A stretch of 23,846 nucleotides of DNA, from the IMG/VR virus record IMGVR_UViG_3300042894_003098, positions 1 to 23,846 of that record; one strand, written 5' to 3'. This DNA comes from a virus. Positions 17,319 through 23,846 of this stretch are shown here, piece after piece (within the stretch, counting starts at the first letter, position 1; every line of letters begins with the position of its first letter). Below the pieces are notes generated by a model, which had not been told where the DNA came from, made no database searches, and worked only from the letters and a program-made list of their open reading frames with translations. The position numbers and the translations under genes were made by a program.

Positions 17319-18146
17319 TTATTTATATTCCTTTTTAATGCCTCCAGCAGTAGAATAAGTCTTAACTATATTATCTGGTTTATTTTTAAAATGCTTACTC
17401 ATTACTTCTACGTTTCTTATATCATCATCTGAAAATCCTATACTAGGTTCCATTGGAATAAAGTTATTAGATATTTCATTTTTTATATATGCTTTTTTAT
17501 TAAGTATGCCAGCAATTCCTTTTATATAGGAAACAAATTCATCCATCGCTTTAACTTTTAATTCTTCAGGATTGGCAGCACTTCCTTCTCCAAACGTAAC
17601 TGGATGGTATTTATTGAGTTCTAAATATGATTTAATTAAATCATCATCACTCATATCTTCTTCACCAACAAAGGTCCTATATTTTTTAAGGTTTTTAATT
17701 AGTTGGTCTTTGTCTATACCATTATATCCACTAACAATGTAATTGTAAACGGCTTGTTTTAATGTTTCGGGTTTGTGACCTCTTGCAGTAACAATTGAAA
17801 ATATTGAACCGTTATTGATTGCTTCTCTAAAGTCTCCAAATGCAGGACCTTCTTTAGCCCTCATAGCATCAATTAAAAAATCTTTGTCTCCCGCAGTTTT
17901 AAAATTTCTAAAAGCTTCGTTAGATAAACCAACAATAGTTTCACCTTTATATTCAAAAGGTTTTTTACCTAAATCATGTCTGTATTCCGCAAAGTCATCA
18001 GTACTCATACCAATTTCATCACCGTCTTTAGTCTTTAACATTATCTTTGTTGGCATATGAACAATGTTATCGTCCCAATCAAACGCATAATATTTCATGT
18101 CTGGAGTCCCTTCTCCTTTAAATCCTTCTTTAATTTGTTTTTTCAT
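17319..18146 (-). CDS. HAD-fold phosphohydrolase-like protein (275 aa) inserted in the tail operon
   Basis: Residues 19-32 carry a HAD motif I: a hydrophobic strand (YYAF) then DWDDN, with D23 and D25 as candidate nucleophile and general acid/base. Residues 117-123 (SIVTARG) fit motif II with T120. K197 or K199 in ELKVKAMDEF could serve as motif III, and GFSDDD (237-242) fits the acidic motif IV. All catalytic positions appear intact, so an active phosphatase is plausible; substrate is unknown. About 80 residues between motifs I and II form a cap-like insertion. The gene sits between sheath and tube, which are adjacent in T4. The sheath terminator lies upstream, and a tube promoter-like TATAAATA overlaps its 3' end. 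It has no obvious promoter of its own. A nucleotide or nucleic acid 3'-phosphatase role, as in PseT, is one possibility only. Confidence 0.72.
   Translation of the reverse strand: MKKQIKEGFKGEGTPDMKYYAFDWDDNIVHMPTKIMLKTKDGDEIGMSTDDFAEYRHDLGKKPFEYKGETIVGLSNEAFRNFKTAGDKDFLIDAMRAKEGPAFGDFREAINNGSIFSIVTARGHKPETLKQAVYNYIVSGYNGIDKDQLIKNLKKYRTFVGEEDMSDDDLIKSYLELNKYHPVTFGEGSAANPEELKVKAMDEFVSYIKGIAGILNKKAYIKNEISNNFIPMEPSIGFSDDDIRNVEVMSKHFKNKPDNIVKTYSTAGGIKKEYK
17320..17327 (-). promoter_or_regulatory. TATAAATA octamer, T4-late-promoter-like (tail tube)
   Basis: The minus strand reads TATAAATA, the T4 late -10 consensus, overlapping the last codons of the HAD gene about 100 bp upstream of the tube ATG. 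Promoter activity is inferred. Confidence 0.35.
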
Positions 18147-18154
18147 ACTTTGGC

Positions 18155-18181
18155 AATTAAAGGGGATACCGAAGTATCCCC
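18155..18181 (-). terminator. UUCG-tetraloop hairpin after the sheath gene, intrinsic terminator
   Basis: On the minus strand an 8-bp stem GGGGATAC/GTATCCCC closes the loop TTCG with a C-G pair, the extra-stable C(UUCG)G tetraloop. It is followed by TTTAATT and sits 10 bp past the sheath stop. Terminator or mRNA-stabilising 3' end for the abundant sheath transcript. The short T tract may allow readthrough into the HAD gene. Confidence 0.78.
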
Positions 18182-18191
18182 GTTAAATTTA

Positions 18192-21100
18192 TTAGATATT
18201 TTCAAACGAAGCTCCTGTTGGAGTGATGAAGAACTCAATGTCGATGAATTCTAACGCCTTCGTTGGTTTTAAGTAGATTTTACCTACAAGTCTGTTAGCG
18301 TCTAAATCTTCAGGTGTTGAAGATACAGTTACACGGAAATCGTATAAACCTCTATCTCTTCTGATTGAATCTAAGATAGGGTTAACACTATCCAAGAATT
18401 GTTGTCTAACGATTTGGTCGTTTTGTTCGAACAATAATCTTACTGCCACTGCAGAAATCAATTTACGTGCTTGAAGTAATAATCTTCTTACGTTCAATCT
18501 GTTAAGTGCGGTGTCCGCAACTTGTAATGTTTTATTACCCCAAATTACTGTTCCAACATCAGAGAAAGTTGCAATTGGGTTGATTCTACCTTGATACAAT
18601 GTATCTCTATCTGTTTGTGTAAGTTTTTGTCTAGCTTTGATTGAATTAACAAGACCTCTTGTGTAACCCGCTGATGCGAACCAAGGGAATGAAATGTTAT
18701 CTGTCAATGCTAAGTTTCTACAAACCTCACCAGTTGGTGGTAAGTAAATTTGTGTATTATTTACTGTGTCTCTTGTTAAAATCCAAGGATAGTAAGTTGC
18801 GGTATAGTTAGAATCAATTCCTGTGTTATCCAAGTTATCAACCGCTTCTTGTGAGTAGATAATGTCTTGAGGATTTGTTGAGTCAGGAGTAAACATTTGG
18901 TAGTCAGGAGTTGTAGCGATATAAACCGAGTCAGCTCTTGAGAATTGTACCATGTCAATTGCTTCTTCTACTAAGTTTGAGTTATTAACATAATCAATTG
19001 ATGTTGTTGCAAAAACGTTAATGTTTGTAGATTCAGGATTTGAGAATGTTAAAATACCGAGTAAATAAGCGTAATAGTCTGTATTAGCAAAATCTTGAGT
19101 ATTGTTTTGTATAACAATTCTTTTAAATATACCTTCACCTGTTGCTGTTGGGTATCTTGAAGATGGAGACGCTCCTGCTAAGTAACCTGCAGCACCTATT
19201 TGGAATCTATCTTGGTTAGTTCTCCATTCTCTATAAATGTCCCATCCGTCAAATCCACCTGCAAAACATACAGTATATTTTCTTGAGAAGATGAAGTAGT
19301 ATGGATTTTCTTGAGTTTCAGGGTCGTTTCTAAATTCAGCAACACCACACTCAAATGCAGTTTCACCACTTGACATTGACGAGATTCCAATTGTAACAAC
19401 GGTTGCACCTGAGTCCATGTGGAAACCTTTACTAATAACATTCCAACGTTGACCCTCAACCAAAGGATTTGAAATCCAATTTGAAGGATTTTGTTTACCT
19501 TTATATGTTAAGAAAGACTCATCAATACCAAATTGACTTGAGAATCCTAAATAACTTCTTCTAACAATATCACCTGCAGATTCAACTGGAGCACCGCCCG
19601 CATTTGTACCAAAAGGAGGATTATAAATTACTTCTCCAGGAAAATAGTATTTTGTTTTATATTTCGGATATGGTGAAGGGTAAACATTATAATCTAAATA
19701 TTCTCTTTGAGTATATCCATAGAATCCACAAGGTAACGCGTCAATTGGGGCCTCATCAGCCATTTCCACCATTATGAATTTTGATATTAACGCAAATTCA
19801 CCATTTGAAGATCCTATTTTTTTAGCTACAAAGTTATTTGTTGCTGGATCCATATTACAATTTGTGAATTTTTCAATTACAACAGGGTTAGAATCTGTAT
19901 CAAAGAAATTTCTAACTAATACATCAAATGACATGTTATTATATGATAAGTTTGCAATTGAAACTTTAATTTCGGTGTTTGCAGAATTACCATCAGAAAT
20001 TGAAATAAATTTAAATAAATTGTAAACTTTATTACCTCTCAATTCTGAAACTAAAAATGGTGTTTCAGGTGATTGATATTGTTCTAAATTGTAAGCAATT
20101 GAAGTTGACTGCTCACTTCTAGCTTCAGGTAATGCTATTAATCCACAAGCTAAACCACGAATATATCCTTCATTGTAAGCATAGTTTAATGATGCTTGGT
20201 AAGCCTCCTCAACATAAATTGGAACTTCAAATCTTGATTTACCAAAATTATCAACACCCAATACTTTAGTTATGTACTTTGCAGATGACGCTAATAATGA
20301 AGTTTCAAATGTGAATGTTTCATTATTTTTAGTTATACCTGATAATAAAAAAGTTGAGTAAGGTGATTTTGTAATTCCTGAATATTGTCCTGTACACACT
20401 AATTGTAAATCTGTGAGACCACTTACTTGGTAAACTGGTCCGTGATTTTCACTTGCACTATTATTTTCAAATAAAGAGATACCTCTTGAACGAATAGTAC
20501 CTACAATCATGTTATTAAATTCTGTGTATGCAGTACCTGTAAATGCATATGAGTTACCAACAATAGTACCTGTAAATGTGTTAGACGCTCCTGAAACTAA
20601 GTTTGATACTGTATAGTAGAATGAATAACCTGTATAATTGTTTGTTGTTGAGTCATTATTTTCAAACTCAAAATTTGCATAATACCAAGAATCGTTATCA
20701 CCTTCAGTTAAGTCATTTTGAACAAAATCATTTTCACAACCATAAGGATTATAATCGGTAGTGTATGTACTGGTTAACGTTTGATAATCAGTTTCAGGAA
20801 TTGCACCATATATAACTGCAGTAGTTGCAGATGTTGATGGTAAATCCATGATTGAATCTAAAAAATTATTAAAATCATCTTGTAATGTTGATGTTGTACC
20901 GTCTTGTAATCTATATTGTACATTTAAATTAGCATTAACTTCGGCAGGTAAAGAACCCCCAACAAAGGTAACTGTATTACCTGTTGAGCTTCCTGTGAAG
21001 TTCGCACTAAATGGAACACCAACAGATGGGTTTCCAATAGTCGTTGGGTCTACATTGGCGGTAACACTAAGAGACCATGAAGGACCTGCGTCATAACCTG

Positions 21101-21407
21101 ATAAACCCAAAACTCTGGTAACAAACAATTGGTTTGATTGTTGTAAATATGATTTAGCAATATATGCTGCTTCATATTTTGGTATTTGAGTATTAAAAAA
21201 CTTAACGGGTTCTGTTCCCCCGAAATAAGCTTGGAACTCATCATAATTTGTTATGAATACTGGTTCGAATGCTGGACCTTTTATTGTTTCTCCAACAAGA
21301 CCTAAAGTCGTTACACCCACACTTTGGGCTACGAATGATAAGTCGGTTTCAGATGTGTAAACGCCTGGTGATACGAATACTTTTTGATTTGCTTGTGCTG
21401 TTGCCAT
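18192..21407 (-). CDS. Contractile tail sheath protein, enlarged (1071 aa)
   Basis: The N-terminus is diagnostic of T4 gp18-type sheaths: SPGVYTSETDLSFV (residues 13-26), then TTLGLVGETIKGPAF and ITNYDEFQAYFGG. The C-terminal domain is equally typical: FPWFASAGYTRG (about 906), then ARQKLTQTDRDTLY, NPIATFSDVGTVIWGNKT, LNVRRLLLQARKLI and a final strand region with DIEFFITP. T4 gp18 is 659 aa; the extra 400 residues fall mainly at about 115-385, a Ser/Thr/Asn/Tyr-rich beta-type stretch, with smaller additions near 590-780. These are probably surface domains decorating the tail. Polymerises around the tube and contracts at injection. Preceded by a 120-bp spacer with TATAAATA and TATTTAT elements and followed by a UUCG terminator. 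No frameshift or internal stop. Confidence 0.95.
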   Translation of the reverse strand: MATAQANQKVFVSPGVYTSETDLSFVAQSVGVTTLGLVGETIKGPAFEPVFITNYDEFQAYFGGTEPVKFFNTQIPKYEAAYIAKSYLQQSNQLFVTRVLGLSGYDAGPSWSLSVTANVDPTTIGNPSVGVPFSANFTGSSTGNTVTFVGGSLPAEVNANLNVQYRLQDGTTSTLQDDFNNFLDSIMDLPSTSATTAVIYGAIPETDYQTLTSTYTTDYNPYGCENDFVQNDLTEGDNDSWYYANFEFENNDSTTNNYTGYSFYYTVSNLVSGASNTFTGTIVGNSYAFTGTAYTEFNNMIVGTIRSRGISLFENNSASENHGPVYQVSGLTDLQLVCTGQYSGITKSPYSTFLLSGITKNNETFTFETSLLASSAKYITKVLGVDNFGKSRFEVPIYVEEAYQASLNYAYNEGYIRGLACGLIALPEARSEQSTSIAYNLEQYQSPETPFLVSELRGNKVYNLFKFISISDGNSANTEIKVSIANLSYNNMSFDVLVRNFFDTDSNPVVIEKFTNCNMDPATNNFVAKKIGSSNGEFALISKFIMVEMADEAPIDALPCGFYGYTQREYLDYNVYPSPYPKYKTKYYFPGEVIYNPPFGTNAGGAPVESAGDIVRRSYLGFSSQFGIDESFLTYKGKQNPSNWISNPLVEGQRWNVISKGFHMDSGATVVTIGISSMSSGETAFECGVAEFRNDPETQENPYYFIFSRKYTVCFAGGFDGWDIYREWRTNQDRFQIGAAGYLAGASPSSRYPTATGEGIFKRIVIQNNTQDFANTDYYAYLLGILTFSNPESTNINVFATTSIDYVNNSNLVEEAIDMVQFSRADSVYIATTPDYQMFTPDSTNPQDIIYSQEAVDNLDNTGIDSNYTATYYPWILTRDTVNNTQIYLPPTGEVCRNLALTDNISFPWFASAGYTRGLVNSIKARQKLTQTDRDTLYQGRINPIATFSDVGTVIWGNKTLQVADTALNRLNVRRLLLQARKLISAVAVRLLFEQNDQIVRQQFLDSVNPILDSIRRDRGLYDFRVTVSSTPEDLDANRLVGKIYLKPTKALEFIDIEFFITPTGASFENI

Positions 21408-21432
21408 TATTAAATTATTCTGTTACAGATTT

Positions 21433-21448
21433 ATTTTATAGATAAATA
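21433..21448 (-). promoter_or_regulatory. TATTTAT-type upstream element, copy 5 (sheath gene)
   Basis: The minus strand reads TATTTATCTATAAAAT, ending 25 bp before the sheath ATG. Similar in sequence and placement to the elements of the tube, tape measure and 1680-aa genes. Candidate late promoter. Confidence 0.4.
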
Positions 21449-21485
21449 TTCATTATTATATGAAAAAACTTTACTTTTGGGTAAG

Positions 21486-21493
21486 TATTTATA
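21486..21493 (-). promoter_or_regulatory. TATAAATA octamer, T4-late-promoter-like (sheath)
   Basis: The minus strand reads TATAAATA about 79 bp upstream of the sheath ATG, next to the palindrome in the leader of the divergent plus-strand gene. An RHH protein bound to the palindrome could therefore affect this site. Inferred from consensus similarity. Confidence 0.35.
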
Positions 21494-21496
21494 AAC

Positions 21497-21521
21497 GGTA
21501 GGAATTAATTCTACCTTTTTT
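21497..21521 (+). promoter_or_regulatory. Palindrome plus T6 in the leader of the RHH gene: operator or attenuator
   Basis: GGTAG and CTACC arms (21497-21501, 21511-21515) flank GAATTAATT; counting a G-T pair and an A-T pair the stem reaches 7 bp. Six Ts follow on the plus strand and the RHH ATG comes 6 bp after them. Two readings are possible: an operator for the RHH protein, since such proteins bind short inverted repeats, or a weak terminator/attenuator in its leader. The minus strand has no T tract after it. Confidence 0.45.
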
Positions 21522-21527
21522 CTCACC

Positions 21528-21689
21528 ATGAAAACAAAGAAAGAAATCAAGAACATAAAAATATCCCCTGAATCACATGATATACTGAAAAAGTACTGTG
21601 ATAAGCGTGGAATAAAGATTTATAAGTTTTTAGAAAATTTAATTATTGAAAAGTGTAAAGAGAAGAAAGATATATACGGAGAGGATTAA
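21528..21689 (+). CDS. Ribbon-helix-helix-like small DNA-binding protein (53 aa)
   Basis: A 53-codon frame with an ATG at 21528 and TAA at 21687-21689. The protein has a basic N-terminal strand (KNIKISPE), a first helix (SHDILKKYCDKRG) and a second helix (KIYKFLENLIIEKC), the MetJ/Arc/CopG arrangement in which the strand contacts DNA as a dimer; a charged tail follows. It is the only plus-strand gene inside the structural module. It diverges from the sheath gene across a 120-bp spacer and overlaps the 3' end of the convergent 347-aa gene by 4 bp. TACTTTTG at 21472-21479 fits the Bacteroidota -7 box (TAnnTTTG), but no clear -33 box is seen. A palindrome lies just before the ATG. A regulator of its own promoter and perhaps of sheath transcription is inferred. 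Coding is supported by fold-like sequence and compact placement. Confidence 0.68.
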   Translation: MKTKKEIKNIKISPESHDILKKYCDKRGIKIYKFLENLIIEKCKEKKDIYGED

Positions 21690-22729
21690 ATTAACTTACT
21701 ATTAAAAGTAATTTTAGATTCTTGAGTATTATCAATCTTTGTAACTTCAATCCTTAGAATGTCATTAGTTGTAATTTGAATTACTGAAACATCACTACCA
21801 TAATAATCATCATTAATGTAGACATCGTATATATCAACATTATCTGTTCCCACAAGAGACATGTCCGCACTAAAGTCAATCATGTCAATTAATGTTGTAT
21901 TACCTGAAACAAATAAAAAATTAGATTCAAACTCATTTGGGTTTTCAGGATATTTGTTTCTTCTTGGTCTTCTTGTTGTGGTGTCTATTTCAAATAATTG
22001 AGTTATTCTTTGAATTGCGGGTTTAATTTCAAATTCATCCTCATCGATTAGATATCCCAACATTGTAAAGTCATAATTCTGAATATAGTATTTTCTTGCC
22101 TCTATTGTCATTTGAGATTCGTCTGAAACATTATCTAAAATAATTGGAACGTATTGACCCTTAATAAATGTATATGCCTGTCTTGATGAAAATGTTTGCA
22201 TAACAACTTTATTAAGTTGATTAAGCTCTCTCATTCTGTTACAAATAATTTTAACACTATATTTGATATCAACAGGAACAGGTTGTGGAATTGTATAAAT
22301 GTCCATACCTTGCTCATTACCATTCCAAGTTGGAACGGATGCATAATAAAATTGTTTTCTATTTGGAATTGTATATTGAAGTGATGGATTTGTACCATAT
22401 TTAACTTCAGGTTGTCTAACAACCGTAATAAATGGTGGTGACGGATTGTAATCCAAATCCACAAACTTCCAAGTTTCTAAATATTGTGACCAATTTTGCG
22501 TTGTAATAATAATATCCAACATAGGTACAATTTTTCCTGCAGTAACAACCTCAAGTTCTGTTTTAACAAAATCCAACATACCCCTATCCAAATCGGCATG
22601 TAATACTGACTTAGGTAAATAAGTTCCGTCCTCTTTAATATACTCTAAAAGTTGTTCTCTACGTTCAGATAAAACTTTTTTTGGAACAAGTGGTAATGTT
22701 TTTTTAACTATATTTCTTGGTAATGGCAT
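21686..22729 (-). CDS. Putative tail-completion/terminator protein (347 aa)
   Basis: Directly upstream of the sheath gene, where T4 has gp15 (tail completion, 272 aa). The sequence is a mixed alpha/beta structural protein: helical N-terminus (SERREQLLEYIKE), PMLDIIITTQNWSQYLETWK, PPFITVVRQPEVKYG, PQPVPVDIKYSVKIICNRM, then NQLNKVVMQTFSSRQAY and a C-terminal third rich in Asp and Ile. The central strand-helix pattern with an RxxNxxN helix followed by FxSRQ resembles terminator proteins that cap the tail tube, but I cannot confirm the family by eye. It would cap tube and sheath and receive the head. A TATAAATA octamer sits 20 bp before its ATG, and its stop overlaps the RHH gene on the other strand by 4 bp. 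No terminator separates it from the sheath gene. Confidence 0.6.
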   Translation of the reverse strand: MPLPRNIVKKTLPLVPKKVLSERREQLLEYIKEDGTYLPKSVLHADLDRGMLDFVKTELEVVTAGKIVPMLDIIITTQNWSQYLETWKFVDLDYNPSPPFITVVRQPEVKYGTNPSLQYTIPNRKQFYYASVPTWNGNEQGMDIYTIPQPVPVDIKYSVKIICNRMRELNQLNKVVMQTFSSRQAYTFIKGQYVPIILDNVSDESQMTIEARKYYIQNYDFTMLGYLIDEDEFEIKPAIQRITQLFEIDTTTRRPRRNKYPENPNEFESNFLFVSGNTTLIDMIDFSADMSLVGTDNVDIYDVYINDDYYGSDVSVIQITTNDILRIEVTKIDNTQESKITFNSKLI

Positions 22730-22748
22730 TATAATATTTTATTACTTT

Positions 22749-22756
22749 TATTTATA
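22749..22756 (-). promoter_or_regulatory. TATAAATA octamer, T4-late-promoter-like (347-aa gene)
   Basis: The minus strand reads TATAAATA immediately after the stop of the 170-aa gene, 19 bp before the ATG at 22729. Spacing suits a late -10 box with a leader of about a dozen bases. It is followed by AAAAGTAAT, as also seen before the tape measure ATG. Inference. Confidence 0.42.
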
Positions 22757-23269
22757 TTAAATCCCCCTAAATTCGTTTTCACTAACATATGTTGCAACAA
22801 TTGTTCTATAGAACGGTTTGTAACCCGCATATGTATGTTTGTTATCTGACCTTACATATCCATCATCACTAACAGAATAATATCTAACTCTATCTTCGCT
22901 CTCGTAGTACCCAAGATAATCACCTTGAAAAATCTCAACACCTAAATCATCAAGTTGTTTTTGATAAACCGAGAATTTCATATTACCAGGTTCTTGTTGT
23001 CCAACCCTAGAATTACCCAAAAATTTATTGGTTGGAGCCATAACCTGAACAAGGCCTTTTAATTCAACAGGTGCTAAGAATTGTATTCCATCTTCTAAAA
23101 CTTCACCATATACACTATCAGTCTTTGTTTTATATCGGTCAATACGATATAACACAACCGTGAAGTTCATATCACCTTCTAACCACTCTTGACCCATATT
23201 GGTGTCCAAGGCGTAGTCTTCTCCGCCAAAGAACTTACCTAATCTTGTAATTGGAACTAATTTCTGCAT
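22757..23269 (-). CDS. Putative neck/head-tail connector protein (170 aa)
   Basis: A beta-rich protein of 170 residues starting MQKLVPITRLGKFFGGEDYA. It contains NFTVVLYRIDRYKTKTDSVYGE, a Pro-rich middle (FLAPVELKGLVQVMAPTNK), QLDDLGVEIFQGDYLGYYE and a C-terminal FYRTIVATYVSENEF. The first gene of the minus-strand run, upstream of the tail-completion and sheath genes, so a neck or head-closure role (T4 gp13/gp14 region) is inferred from order; the family is not recognised with certainty. The frame could start six codons earlier at a TTG (23287), but I choose the ATG at 23269: the upstream codons coincide with a TATTTAT-type element, and an ATG is available. Divergent from the SNF2-type gene across 56 bp. 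Confidence 0.58.
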   Translation of the reverse strand: MQKLVPITRLGKFFGGEDYALDTNMGQEWLEGDMNFTVVLYRIDRYKTKTDSVYGEVLEDGIQFLAPVELKGLVQVMAPTNKFLGNSRVGQQEPGNMKFSVYQKQLDDLGVEIFQGDYLGYYESEDRVRYYSVSDDGYVRSDNKHTYAGYKPFYRTIVATYVSENEFRGI

Positions 23270-23275
23270 ATATTG

Positions 23276-23282
23276 ATAAATA
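23276..23282 (-). promoter_or_regulatory. TATTTAT element, copy 6 (170-aa gene)
   Basis: The minus strand reads TATTTATCAATATATG, with the ATG at its end, so the element is only 6 bp from the start codon. If it is a promoter the message would be nearly leaderless; it may instead be a translational element or chance in AT-rich DNA. Confidence 0.25.
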
Positions 23283-23325
23283 CTCAAACTTCAACTATAT
23301 TTAAGACAAACTTTTATTAAAAAGA

Positions 23326-23846
23326 ATGGAAATAAGTTTGGAGTCAAAAGCGATGACTATTCTTGAGGGTTATGAAGGTGGTAATAACTACCTTTTAGAA
23401 TTGAAACGTAAATCTAAAATTAACAAAAAATTCTACCCGACAAGGAGTCAATCGGAATACATTATATCGTTCCACGATAAGCAACCAAAGGTTGCCAAGA
23501 AGTGGGTGATTCTTGATGCCTATTTTGCACAGAAGTTAGCAGACGATAAACTATACACCGAAATACCACAAAAAGTTTGGGTTGAAAAGTTATTGGCGGA
23601 TAAAGAAAAGGCGTATCACATTTGGGGTAAAGTTTTTGAAAGTGAGGAACTCCACGATTTTTGGTTACCAAAAGCGTCAATCATAAAAGACAATTCAGTT
23701 AAAAATGTTGTGGTTGATTATTCAAAGTATTCTCATAGACCTCCATTAGATCATCAAAAAGAAGCAATACAAAACCTTTTGGAAAATAAAAAGTTTATAT
23801 TGGCTGACGATATGGGTTTGGGTAAAACCACCTCCACAATTATTGC
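23326..23846 (+). CDS. SNF2-type DNA helicase, N-terminal part (cut by window edge)
   Basis: An open frame from ATG 23326 to the right edge (173 full codons). Residues 138-150 (RPPLDHQKEAIQN) resemble the SF2 Q-motif region. Residues 158-168 (ILADDMGLGKT) are the Walker A/motif I signature DxGxGKT typical of SNF2-family ATPases, followed by TSTII. The first 130 residues form an extra N-terminal domain (YPTRSQSEYIISFHD, VWVEKLL, YHIWGKVFESEELHDFW) of unknown function. Such helicases act on DNA in phage replication, recombination or repair, comparable in role to T4 UvsW. It is on the opposite strand to the tail genes. The 56-bp divergent gap holds TATATTTA (23296-23303), one mismatch from the Bacteroidota -7 box, with TTG 20 bp upstream; a weak promoter candidate. 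The start is chosen as the first ATG, preceded by an A-rich leader. Confidence 0.88.
   Translation, partial: MEISLESKAMTILEGYEGGNNYLLELKRKSKINKKFYPTRSQSEYIISFHDKQPKVAKKWVILDAYFAQKLADDKLYTEIPQKVWVEKLLADKEKAYHIWGKVFESEELHDFWLPKASIIKDNSVKNVVVDYSKYSHRPPLDHQKEAIQNLLENKKFILADDMGLGKTTSTII

Noticed and set aside
21497-21521. Palindrome as the terminator of an upstream plus-strand gene
   Set aside because: No plus-strand gene lies upstream within the window; the sequence there is the sheath gene in antisense. Operator or attenuator readings fit better.
23270-23287. TTG start six codons upstream for the 170-aa gene
   Set aside because: An ATG follows at 23269 and the extra codons coincide with a recurrent upstream element.
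23462-23680. Minus-strand 72-codon frame under the SNF2-type gene
   Set aside because: Antisense to a frame with a clear Walker A motif; no supporting signal.
1-23846. tRNA genes, CRISPR arrays, insertion sequences, integrase or attachment sites
   Set aside because: The window is almost fully occupied by coding frames, the largest spacer is 120 bp, and no cloverleaf, spaced repeats, transposase or recombinase motif was seen by eye.

Overview
The window is part of the genome of a contractile-tailed bacteriophage (myovirus-type Caudoviricetes, distantly T4-like). The evidence is a recognisable long tail sheath, gp19-type tail tube, gp26-family baseplate/tail chaperone, tape measure protein and very large baseplate proteins, in the order in which tails are built. 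The DNA is AT-rich. None of the structural genes has a convincing Shine-Dalgarno sequence; their leaders are A/T-rich. This fits a Bacteroidota-type host, but that is inference and no host gene is present.

Layout: almost everything from 23269 down to 1 is on the minus strand, so transcription runs right to left. In that order: a 170-aa putative neck/connector protein (22757-23269), a 347-aa putative tail-completion protein (21686-22729), an enlarged 1071-aa sheath (18192-21407), a HAD-fold phosphohydrolase-like protein (17319-18146), the tail tube (16731-17219), a gp26-like protein (15915-16658), an overlapping 59-aa +1-frame ORF resembling a tail-chaperone T domain (15776-15955), the tape measure (13890-15731), a 1680-aa baseplate protein with a split tube-initiator-like region around an OmpA-like insert (8799-13841), a LysM/gp53-type wedge or hub protein (8476-8799), a 2546-aa multidomain baseplate hub with an IPT/TIG domain (846-8486), a 74-aa conserved hypothetical (590-814) and a proline-rich, coiled-coil protein running off the left edge (1-585).

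Two genes are on the plus strand. A 53-aa ribbon-helix-helix-like protein (21528-21689) sits between the sheath and tail-completion genes. The start of a SNF2-type helicase (23326 to the right edge) lies across a 56-bp divergent gap from the structural module, which probably marks the border with a replication/recombination region.

Regulation visible in the sequence: intrinsic terminators follow the sheath gene (C(UUCG)G tetraloop) and the tube gene (12-bp stem plus T7). T4-late-promoter-like TATAAATA octamers precede the 347-aa, sheath and tube genes, and a recurrent TATTTAT-nn-ATA element sits in most of the few spacers between structural genes. The most interesting features are the overlapping +1 frame at the gp26-like gene, which suggests a G/GT-style recoded tail chaperone in a T4-like phage, the HAD enzyme between sheath and tube, the RHH gene with a palindrome in its leader, and the domain-inserted sheath and baseplate proteins. 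No tRNA, CRISPR array, insertion sequence or integrase was seen. No gene-free stretch exceeds 120 bp.
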